Below, one piece after another: positions 1 through 7,832 of a stretch of DNA of 64,000 bases. Location: assembly GCF_001044235.1 (NCBI RefSeq), contig NZ_JYNL01000069.1:603643-667642 (forward strand). The letters run 5' to 3'. The stretch's first letter is position 1. Each line of letters begins with the position of its first letter. The notes beneath the pieces are model-generated. The model did no database searches. It saw only the letters and a list, made by a program, of their open reading frames with translations, and was not told the origin of the DNA. The position numbers were made by a program, and so were the translations under genes. This DNA is from Mycolicibacterium chlorophenolicum. Lineage in GTDB: Bacteria; Actinomycetota; Actinomycetes; Mycobacteriales; Mycobacteriaceae.

Positions 1-1177
<1,177 letters not shown>

Positions 1178-1220
1178 GGTCGACACTCCTTCGGGTCCCG
1201 ACCGAGAATGTCGGCTCCGC

Positions 1221-1258
1221 GTTTCGGGCACGCGGCGATCATGTTTCGGCCATGTTTC
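1221..1258 (-). promoter_or_regulatory. Candidate GlnR operator upstream of amt
   Basis: Read on the minus strand, GAAAC occurs at three positions with exact 11-nt phasing (blocks at 1254-1258, 1243-1247 and 1221-1225). The fourth 11-nt slot (1232-1236) holds the diverged block GCCGC. GlnR boxes in actinobacteria are built of such half-sites spaced 5+6 nt and sit in front of amt. The array ends 44 nt before the amt GTG. The pattern is seen directly; GlnR binding is inferred. Confidence 0.6.
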
Positions 1259-1285
1259 GCGCCGTCCCGCTGATCGCCCTCCGCC

Positions 1286-4153
1286 TCAGCCGCCGAGCAG
1301 GTCGCGCACCGCCCTCCGCGGTCCGTACGGCCGCAGCATCTGGCTGGCCGGACGGGTCCGCACGATCTGCGGCCACCAGAACCAGCGGCCGAGCAGCACC
1401 GCGATCGACGGCGTCATGAAGGACCGCACGATCAGGGTGTCGAACAGCAGACCCAGACCGATGGTGGTGCCGATCTGGCCGAGCACCACCAGGTCGCTGA
1501 AGACGAACGACGACATCGTGGCCGCGAACACGAGCCCGGCCGCGGTGACCACGCCGCCGGTGCCGGCCATCGCGCGGATGCTGCCGGTTTTCAGGCCCGC
1601 CCCGACCTCCTCCTTGAACCGAGAGATCAGCAGCAGGTTGTAGTCCGCGCCGACCGCCAGCAGCAGGATCACCGCCAGCGCCAGCACGATCCAGTACAGC
1701 TGGATGCCGAAGATGTACTGCCACACCAGAACCGACAGCCCGAAGGACGCACCGAGCGAGAGCACCACGGTGCCGACGATCACGGCGGCCGCGACGAGAC
1801 TGCGGGTGATGAACATCATGATCAGCAGGATCAGTGCGAGCGCCGCGAGCGCGACGATCAGCAGGTCGTATTTCGCGCCGTCCTGGACGTCCTTGTAGGT
1901 GGCGGCGACCCCCGCGACGTAGATCTTCGCGTCCGACAGCGGCGTGGCCTTGATCGCGTCGAACGCCGAGTCGCGGATCGAGTCGATGTGCGAGATCCCC
2001 TCAGGCGTGGCCGGATTGCCCTGGTGGGTGATGATCATCCGGGCGGCCTTGCCGTCAGGCGAGAGGAACAGCTTCAGACCGCGCTTGAAGTCCGGGTTGT
2101 CGAACGCTTCGGGCGGCAGGTAGAACGAGTCGTCGTTCTTGGCGGTGTCGAACGCCTGTCCCATCGCGGTCGCATTGCGCAGCGCTTCCTCGCTCTGGGC
2201 GTTGGTGCCGCCGGTGGTCGCGTAGTTGGACAGCGTCAGGTCGCGGTTGCGCTCCTGGATCGCGATCTGCGGCGGCAGCAACGCCAGCAGTTGCGGTTGC
2301 AGCGCGTCCAGCTTGTCGAGGCTCGCCGTGATGCTGGTGAACTGATCGCTGAGCGCGCTGATGCCGTCGAGCGAATCGAACACCGACCGCAGCGCCGCGC
2401 ACATCGGGATGTCGAAACAGTGCGGCTCCCAATAGAAGTAGTTGCGCAGCGGCCGGAACTGGTCGTCGAAGTTCGCGAGTTTGTCCCGCAGGTCCGTCAC
2501 GATCGTGACGGTGTCGTGGAAGGCCTGGGTCTGCTCGTGGGTCGCCGCCGCACTGGCCTGCTGGAGGGTGAGCTGCTGCTTGAGGATGTCGATCGTGTTG
2601 CTGATCTCCGCCGCCTGCTTCATCAGATCGGCGGCGCGATCCTTCTGGTAGCTCAGGTTCATGATCTGGCTGGCGCTCTGCGCACTGATCTGGAACGGGA
2701 TGGAGCTGTGGCTGATCGGCGTGCCGAGCGGGCGCGTGATCGACTGCACGAGCGCCACCCCCGGGGTGTGCAGCACGGCCTTGGCGACACGCTCGAGGAT
2801 CAGCATGTCCGCCGGATTGCGCATGTCGTGATCGGTCTCGATCATCAGCAGCTCGGGGTTGAGCCGGGCCTCGGAGAAGTGCCGTTCGGCGGCGGCGTAC
2901 CCGACCACCGCCGGGGCGGTGTCGGGCAGATACGGCCGTGCGTCGTAGCTCGTCTTGTATCCGGGCAGCGCCAACAGCCCGATCAGCGCGATCGCGCACG
3001 TCACCACCAGGATCGGACCCGGCCAGCGCACGATCACGGTGCCGATGCGCCGCCACCCGCGGGTCCGCATCGCCCGTTTGGGTTCCATCAACCCGAACCG
3101 GCCGGCCATCACGAGCACCGCCGGCCCCAGCGTCAACGCGGCGGCCAGCGTGACCAGCACGCCGATCGCCGCGGGCACCCCGAGTGTCTGGAAATAGGGC
3201 AGCCGGGTGAAGTACAGACAGGCCACCGCACCGGCGATCGTCAACCCGGAGCCCACGATGACGTGCACGGTGCCGCGGAACATGGTGTAGTAGGCCGGTT
3301 TTCGATCCTCGCCGGCACCGCGTGCCTCGTGGTAGCGGCCCACGAGGAAGATCGCCCAGTCGGTGCCGGCCGCGATCGCGAGCAGCGTCAGCAGGTTGGT
3401 CGAGTAGGTGGACAGGCCGATGAACCCGTAGTTCGCCAGCACCGCGACCACCCCGCGCGCGGCCGCCAGCTCGATGGCCACCGTCACCAGCACGATCAGC
3501 ATCGTCACCACCGACCGGTAGACGATCAGCAGCATGATCGCGATGACGAGGAACGTGATGGCGGTGACCTTGTGCGTGCCCGCGCTGCCGACCTCGAAGT
3601 TGTCGGTGATCAGTGGCGCGGCACCGGTGACGTAGGCCTTGACGCTCGGCGGCGCCGGCACGTCGGCGACGATCTCGCGGACCGCGTCGACGGACTGGTT
3701 GGCCAGGGCCTCGCCCTGGTTGCCGGCGAGGTAGACCTGCACCAGCGCGGCCTTGCCGTCCTTGCTCTGCGAACCGCCCGCGGTGAGCGGGTCGCCCCAG
3801 AAGTCCTGGATGTGCTGCACGTGGGTGGTGTCCTGCGCCAGGCGCTTGACCAGGGTGTCGTAGTACTGGTGGGCGTCGGCGCCCAGTGGCTTGTCGCCCT
3901 CGAGCACGATCATGGCCGCACTGTCGGAATCGAACTCGTCGAAGACCTGGCCGATGTGCCGCATCGCCATGATCGACGGCGCATCCGGGGCGTTCATCGA
4001 CACCGAACGTTCGGCGCCGACGACCTCGAGCTGCGGGGCGGCGATGTTGGTCAGCGCCGCGACGGCGACCCACACCAGCAGGATCGGCACGCACAGCACC
4101 CGGATCAGGCGCGCGACCCTCGACTGCTCGGCGACGGCGTGGTGCTCGCTCAC
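1286..4153 (-). CDS. MmpL-family RND transporter (MmpL4/MmpL5 type)
   Basis: This 955-residue RND-superfamily exporter would move lipids, siderophores or drugs across the inner membrane by proton antiport. It has the N-terminal helix, a first periplasmic domain, a block of helices, a long second periplasmic domain rich in coiled-coil sequence (residues about 480-720, as in siderophore-exporting MmpL4/5), and a second helix block. The second proton-relay motif is canonical (GADYNLLLISRFKEE). The first reads AAGTDWAIFLVGRY, so the usual Asp-Tyr pair is Asp265-Trp266. The GTG start overlaps the mmpS stop as GTGA, so the pair is translationally coupled. The substrate cannot be told from sequence. 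Confidence 0.93.
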   Translation of the reverse strand: MSEHHAVAEQSRVARLIRVLCVPILLVWVAVAALTNIAAPQLEVVGAERSVSMNAPDAPSIMAMRHIGQVFDEFDSDSAAMIVLEGDKPLGADAHQYYDTLVKRLAQDTTHVQHIQDFWGDPLTAGGSQSKDGKAALVQVYLAGNQGEALANQSVDAVREIVADVPAPPSVKAYVTGAAPLITDNFEVGSAGTHKVTAITFLVIAIMLLIVYRSVVTMLIVLVTVAIELAAARGVVAVLANYGFIGLSTYSTNLLTLLAIAAGTDWAIFLVGRYHEARGAGEDRKPAYYTMFRGTVHVIVGSGLTIAGAVACLYFTRLPYFQTLGVPAAIGVLVTLAAALTLGPAVLVMAGRFGLMEPKRAMRTRGWRRIGTVIVRWPGPILVVTCAIALIGLLALPGYKTSYDARPYLPDTAPAVVGYAAAERHFSEARLNPELLMIETDHDMRNPADMLILERVAKAVLHTPGVALVQSITRPLGTPISHSSIPFQISAQSASQIMNLSYQKDRAADLMKQAAEISNTIDILKQQLTLQQASAAATHEQTQAFHDTVTIVTDLRDKLANFDDQFRPLRNYFYWEPHCFDIPMCAALRSVFDSLDGISALSDQFTSITASLDKLDALQPQLLALLPPQIAIQERNRDLTLSNYATTGGTNAQSEEALRNATAMGQAFDTAKNDDSFYLPPEAFDNPDFKRGLKLFLSPDGKAARMIITHQGNPATPEGISHIDSIRDSAFDAIKATPLSDAKIYVAGVAATYKDVQDGAKYDLLIVALAALALILLIMMFITRSLVAAAVIVGTVVLSLGASFGLSVLVWQYIFGIQLYWIVLALAVILLLAVGADYNLLLISRFKEEVGAGLKTGSIRAMAGTGGVVTAAGLVFAATMSSFVFSDLVVLGQIGTTIGLGLLFDTLIVRSFMTPSIAVLLGRWFWWPQIVRTRPASQMLRPYGPRRAVRDLLGG

Positions 4154-4596
4154 GCCGACTTGTCCAGGCACGCGATGTATCCGTTCACGTTGTCGGTGGT
4201 CCTCTCGTCCTTGACGACACCGTTGACCGTGATGCGGCAACCGATCTCGGCGCCGTCACCCTGGGCGCGCAGGTCGGCGAACAGCGTGGGGTCGTCGGTG
4301 GTCAACGTCGTCGACCACGGCAGGGTGACGTCGTCGGCCCGCTGCGGTTGGGCGTCGGCGTCGAGGTAGTTGATGGTCGCGACCGTGCCGGGTGAGCCGA
4401 ACACGTCGAAGCGGACCTTCTTGGGGTTGTAGCCGGTGTTCTCCAGGGCGTCGGCGCTGGGTCGTGACACGGTGTTGGTCGAGCCGAAGATGCCGTGCAG
4501 GCGGTAGACACTGAACCCGACGATCGCGACGACGACGACGGTCACGATGAGCGTCCACCGTTGTCTCACGACTCTTCCGACCGACACCCTGCTCAT
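4150..4596 (-). CDS. MmpS-family accessory protein
   Basis: This 148-residue protein is the periplasmic, membrane-anchored partner of the downstream MmpL. Residues about 14-32 (TLIVTVVVVAIVGFSVYRL) form the single membrane helix, followed by a beta-rich exported domain containing the family segment NTGYNPKKVRFDVFG. Length matches MmpS4/MmpS5. The ATG at 4596 is chosen because it leaves a short basic N-terminus before the helix; GTG codons a few residues later are alternatives. It overlaps mmpL by 4 nt and is divergent from a tetR gene across 126 bp. Confidence 0.92.
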   Translation of the reverse strand: MSRVSVGRVVRQRWTLIVTVVVVAIVGFSVYRLHGIFGSTNTVSRPSADALENTGYNPKKVRFDVFGSPGTVATINYLDADAQPQRADDVTLPWSTTLTTDDPTLFADLRAQGDGAEIGCRITVNGVVKDERTTDNVNGYIACLDKSA

Positions 4597-4655
4597 CCGC
4601 GAGCCCACTTCCGATCGCCCCGACGGCCGCTGCGCACCCCAGTGGCCGGAACGAA

Positions 4656-4674
4656 ACGGTACGGTACGGTACTG
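4656..4674. promoter_or_regulatory. Tandem ACGGT repeats, candidate TetR operator
   Basis: Between mmpS and the divergent tetR lies ACGGTACGGTACGGTACTG: three ACGGT units in a row, which makes the self-complementary GTAC recur every 5 nt. Both strands also contain TANNNT-like -10 boxes inside the repeat (TACGGT on one, TACCGT on the other). This fits a repressor site placed over divergent promoters. The repeat is seen directly; TetR binding is inferred from position. Confidence 0.5.
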
Positions 4675-4722
4675 TCCGCTGCAAGCGCTGGCGGTTCCGG
4701 CGCGGCGACGGCGGAGAGGCTT

Positions 4723-5355
4723 ATGGTGGGGCGCGTGGTACCCGACTCGGCGAAGTCCGGCGCCGTGCCACCCGACTCGGGATCCGACCAATATGGCTGG
4801 ACCGAGCGGGAAGCCGAACTGCTGACCGTGACGCTGCGGCTGCTGCAGTCACACGGTTATGACCGGCTGACCGTCGACGCCGTCGCCACCGAAGCCAAGG
4901 CGAGCAAGGCCACGATGTACCGCAGGTGGCCCTCGAAAGCCGACCTCGTGCTCGCGGCGTTCATCGAGGGCACCCGCGAATCGGCGGTCGCCCCCAACAC
5001 CGGAAGCCTGCGCGAGGATCTCCTCGCGATCGGCACCGCGGTGGCCGCGCACTCCCGGGAGCACGCGAGCACGATGCGGGCGGTCCTCAACGAGATGTCC
5101 CACAGCGCGGGCCTGCGGGCCGCGATGCAGGACAAGTTCGTCCGGCACCGGCACACGATGATCGAAGAGGTGCTGACGGCGGCCGCCGAGCGCGGCGAGA
5201 TCAGCACCGCCGCGATCAACCCCGAGATCTGGGACGTCCTGCCCGGCTATCTGGTGTTCCGCAGTCTGATGTCCGAACGCCCGCCCACCGACGAGACCGT
5301 TCGCGCGCTCGTCGACGACGTCGTGCTCCCCGCCCTGCAGCGCACCAGGGCCTGA
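4723..5355 (+). CDS. TetR/AcrR-family regulator, probable repressor of mmpS-mmpL
   Basis: The 210-residue protein has a TetR N-terminal helix-turn-helix at about residues 28-75, with YDRLTVDAVATEAKASKAT followed by MYRRWPSKADLVLAAF. The rest is the variable ligand-binding half with the TetR_C-like pattern HSREHASTMRAVLNEM. The ATG at 4723 has GGAGAG 5 nt upstream; a GTG at 4735 is an alternative. Divergence from mmpS-mmpL and the repeat between them suggest local autoregulated repression, as for other drug- or lipid-exporting MmpL systems. The inducer is unknown. Its stop lies 2 nt from the convergent esterase gene. Confidence 0.9.
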   Translation: MVGRVVPDSAKSGAVPPDSGSDQYGWTEREAELLTVTLRLLQSHGYDRLTVDAVATEAKASKATMYRRWPSKADLVLAAFIEGTRESAVAPNTGSLREDLLAIGTAVAAHSREHASTMRAVLNEMSHSAGLRAAMQDKFVRHRHTMIEEVLTAAAERGEISTAAINPEIWDVLPGYLVFRSLMSERPPTDETVRALVDDVVLPALQRTRA

Positions 5356-5357
5356 CG

Positions 5358-6203
5358 TCAGCGCCCGTGCGCGGCGAAGAAGTCGGCGCTCGCCTGCGAG
5401 GCGTCGAACGGCCAGCCGCCTGGCCAGACGTGGCCGCCGCCGGGAATCGTCACGAAGTCGACCTCCGTGCCGTCCGCGCAGCCGGTCGACACCGCTCGGC
5501 CGGGGGTCACGACGGGCGGTGGGCACCCGTTGATCGCCCGCCACCGGTCGGCCATCGCCGGGGCCGAGACGATGACGCTGGGCCCGCCGCGGCCGACCAT
5601 CGGGCCGCCGTTGAAAGGCACCACCGGATCGGCGTCTCCGTGCACCTCGAGCACCGACACCGGCCGCGACGGCGCGCACGGGACGGCCGCGCCGAGCGTG
5701 CCCGCAACGGGCACCACCGCGGCGACCAGATCGGCCCGGTCGCAGGCCAGCCGCTGGGCCATGAATCCACCGGCCGACATCCCCGTCACGAACACCCGGC
5801 CCGGGCTGATGGCGTACTGCCGGGTCAGCTCGGTGATGAGTGTGGACAGGAAGCCGACGTCGTCGACGCCCTGCCGGTCGGGCACCGACGCACCGCGGCC
5901 GTCGGCCCAGCTCAGGTCGACACCGTCGGGGTAGGCGACGACGAATCCGTACCGGTCGGCGATGGCGTCGTAGTTCGTCGTCACCGCCTGGTCGCGGCCC
6001 GTCAGCCCCGCCCCGTGCAGGTTGATCACCAGAGCGTTGGCCGCTCCGGGCGGCACATGCACGAGGTAGGTGCGCTGCAGGCCGCCGATGGACAGCAGTC
6101 CCTGCCCGGCGGCCGGCGCCGCGGCGGTGAAGCCGGCCGGAGCGGCGACGATGCCGAGCACCGTGGCGATCAGGGTGAGGAGGCGAGCAGCGGTCAGGCG
6201 CAC
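5358..6203 (-). CDS. Secreted PHB-depolymerase-like esterase (LpqP/LpqC type)
   Basis: This 281-residue alpha/beta hydrolase belongs to the esterase/polyhydroxybutyrate depolymerase family. It begins with a typical Sec signal peptide (MRLTAARLLTLIATVLGIVA, then an Ala-rich cleavage region), so it is exported. The nucleophile elbow is GMSAGGFMAQ; a late GGGHVWPGG supplies the catalytic His, and HGDADPVVPFNGG probably carries the acid. The GTG at 6203 is preferred because AATACT lies 7 nt upstream, suggesting a leaderless start; a GTG at 6221 would add 6 residues. There is no lipobox Cys, so it is predicted soluble or secreted rather than a lipoprotein. The substrate is unknown. Confidence 0.85.
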   Translation of the reverse strand: MRLTAARLLTLIATVLGIVAAPAGFTAAAPAAGQGLLSIGGLQRTYLVHVPPGAANALVINLHGAGLTGRDQAVTTNYDAIADRYGFVVAYPDGVDLSWADGRGASVPDRQGVDDVGFLSTLITELTRQYAISPGRVFVTGMSAGGFMAQRLACDRADLVAAVVPVAGTLGAAVPCAPSRPVSVLEVHGDADPVVPFNGGPMVGRGGPSVIVSAPAMADRWRAINGCPPPVVTPGRAVSTGCADGTEVDFVTIPGGGHVWPGGWPFDASQASADFFAAHGR

Positions 6204-6356
6204 GGGCGCAAGTATTGACACAACAACATGGACCGAAACGGAACGGCAGACGTCGCGGCGACGTCGACCGGTGAGAGACAACACGGCTTCCATACTCACC
6301 CCGCGCCGACGGTGGTAGACACGCAGGTGGTGTCTGTCGACGAGAAGGAGGTTCGC

Positions 6357-7010
6357 GTGCGCGTCGTCATCGCGGGAGGGCACGGCAAGATCGCGCTGCT
6401 CACCGAGGCGTTGCTGAGCGCCCGGGGCGACTCGGCCGTCGGGTTGATCCGCAACCCCGAACACGCCGCCGATCTGACCGCGGCGGGCGCCGAACCCGTC
6501 GTGATCGACCTGGAGCACGCAGGCGTCGACGAGGTGGCGACCCACCTGCGCGGAGCCGACGCGGTGGTCTTCGCCGCGGGTGCGGGCCCGGGCAGCGGGG
6601 CGGCGCGCAAGCAGACCGTGGACCGGGACGCGGCGATCCTGCTCGCCGATGCCGCCGAGGCCGCGGGCGTGAGTCGCTACGTGATGATCTCGGCCATGGG
6701 CGCCGACGCCGACACCCCCGACGACGCGGCCGACGAGGTCTTTGTCGCCTACCTGCGCGCCAAGGGCGCCGCAGATGACGAGATCCGTTCTCGTACAGAG
6801 CTTTCCGCCACCATCGTGCGGCCGGGCCGGCTCACCGACGACCCGCCGACCGGGCGGGTCACCATCGCCGAGCGCACCGACCGCGGCGAAGTGCCCCGCG
6901 CCGACGTCGCCGCGGTGATCGTGGGTGTGCTCGATGCGCCGCAGACCGCGGGACGCACGTTCGACCTGATTTCGGGCGACACTCCGATCGCCGACGCGCT
7001 GCGGTCCTAG
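6357..7010 (+). CDS. NAD(P)-binding Rossmann protein (atypical SDR, NmrA/YwnB-like)
   Basis: This 217-residue protein has an N-terminal dinucleotide-binding turn (VVIAGGHGKIALL) of the NAD(P)H-binding atypical-SDR family, followed by DAVVFAAGAG and a VSRYVMISAMGA strand. The active-site Tyr-Lys pair of classical SDRs is not evident; YLRAKGAADDEIR is in the comparable place. The GTG at 6357 has an ideal AAGGAGG 5 nt upstream. It is likely a redox sensor or oxidoreductase of unknown substrate. It is divergent from the secreted esterase and ends before a palindromic terminator-like element. Confidence 0.8.
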   Translation: MRVVIAGGHGKIALLTEALLSARGDSAVGLIRNPEHAADLTAAGAEPVVIDLEHAGVDEVATHLRGADAVVFAAGAGPGSGAARKQTVDRDAAILLADAAEAAGVSRYVMISAMGADADTPDDAADEVFVAYLRAKGAADDEIRSRTELSATIVRPGRLTDDPPTGRVTIAERTDRGEVPRADVAAVIVGVLDAPQTAGRTFDLISGDTPIADALRS

Positions 7011-7011
7011 C

Positions 7012-7073
7012 CGCGAGCAGACGCAAACTCACCCGTTTTGGGGGTGATTCACAGGAGTTCGCGTCTGCTCGCG
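7012..7073. terminator. Long palindrome between convergent genes (family 1)
   Basis: Arms 7012-7030 and 7055-7073 are complementary at 18 of 19 positions (consensus CGCGAGCAGACGCAAACTC). Nested inside is a second short pairing, TCACCC with GGGTGA. It fills the gap between the convergent genes ending at 7010 and 7099, so it would form a strong hairpin in both transcripts. There is no U-tract, as is usual for mycobacterial terminators. Confidence 0.7.
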
Positions 7074-7098
7074 CGGACTGGTGAGGCCTCGCGCAGGA

Positions 7099-7536
7099 TC
7101 AGGACGGCGCGAAGACCGCCTTGAAGCGGTTCAGCGACTCCTGGATGTCGCTCTTCAGCGCGCCGGCGACGACCATGCCGATCGGCCCGAACAGCGCGGG
7201 GCCGCCGAGGTGGACGTCGAACTGCACCGTCGAGCCCTGCTCGGCCGGCTTCACCTTGCCGATCAGCTTGACCTTGACACCTCCCCGGCCGTCCCCGTTG
7301 AGCGTCATGGCCTCCGGCGGCCGGTAGTGCACGACGGTCCAGCGCACACGGTTGAGCATGCCCTTGACCTCGACGATCGAGTCGAGCGTGGTGCCCTTGT
7401 CGATGGTGTCGGGCAGCGGCGAGCGCCACACCCGGTGAATGGAGAGCCACTCCTTGTAGCGGGACAGGTCCGACGCGTTCTCCCACGCCCGTTCGGGGGG
7501 CAGCGGCACGTCGACCGAGACAGACAGCTTGGCCAT
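7099..7536 (-). CDS. SRPBCC-fold protein, Rv0910-type toxin
   Basis: This 145-residue protein has the START/polyketide-cyclase (SRPBCC) fold: MAKLSVSVDVPLPPERAW at the N-terminus, a beta-sheet core and a C-terminal amphipathic helix (KSDIQESLNRFKAVF). By synteny it is the counterpart of Rv0910, listed as the toxin of the Rv0909-Rv0910 toxin-antitoxin pair in M. tuberculosis. It lies 13 nt after the antitoxin-like gene and downstream of ctpE in the same direction. Toxicity is known for the family member, not shown here; a lipid- or ligand-binding role is equally compatible with the fold. Confidence 0.85.
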   Translation of the reverse strand: MAKLSVSVDVPLPPERAWENASDLSRYKEWLSIHRVWRSPLPDTIDKGTTLDSIVEVKGMLNRVRWTVVHYRPPEAMTLNGDGRGGVKVKLIGKVKPAEQGSTVQFDVHLGGPALFGPIGMVVAGALKSDIQESLNRFKAVFAPS

Positions 7537-7549
7537 ACCGCGGGCGGGC

Positions 7550-7822
7550 CTACGACACCGGAGGAGCCGTCGGGGGCTCCTGCTGCGGGGGCACCGGGGG
7601 CTGCTGCGGGGGCGTCTGGTGCGATTGCGGCGGTTGCTGCGGCTGCTGCGGCGCGGTCTGGTCGGCGACGGCCTTGCGGGCGGCGTCCTGCACCTTGTCG
7701 ACGGTCGACGCGTACTTGCCCTGCGTCTTCTTGTCCACGAGGTCACCGGCCTTGTCGATCACGGTGTCCACTTTGTCGGCGTTCTTGGAAAGAAGATCCT
7801 TCGCCTTGTCCAGAAATCCCAT
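7550..7822 (-). CDS. Rv0909-type antitoxin with a Pro/Gln-rich tail
   Basis: This 90-residue protein begins MGFLDKAKDLLSKNADKV, the start of the Rv0909-like antitoxin family, which is predicted helical. Residues 1-57 cover the whole length of the M. tuberculosis protein as I recall it (about 59 residues). The last 33 or so residues are an extra low-complexity tail made mostly of Pro and Gln (PQQPQQPPQ, TPPQQPPVPPQQEPP). The gene sits 10 nt after ctpE and 13 nt before the SRPBCC gene, consistent with a three-gene operon. Confidence 0.82.
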   Translation of the reverse strand: MGFLDKAKDLLSKNADKVDTVIDKAGDLVDKKTQGKYASTVDKVQDAARKAVADQTAPQQPQQPPQSHQTPPQQPPVPPQQEPPTAPPVS

Positions 7823-7832
7823 GCGGCCGACT

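Noticed and set aside
1286..4153. Identification as MmpL3
   Set aside because: The gene has an MmpS partner and a coiled-coil second periplasmic domain, both typical of the MmpL4/5 group; MmpL3 lacks an MmpS and has a long C-terminal tail.
1988..4369. A 793-residue open frame antisense to mmpL
   Set aside because: Its product is rich in Arg, Asp, Gln and His with no recognisable fold, as is typical of frames opposite G+C-rich genes; mmpL and mmpS on the other strand have clear domains.
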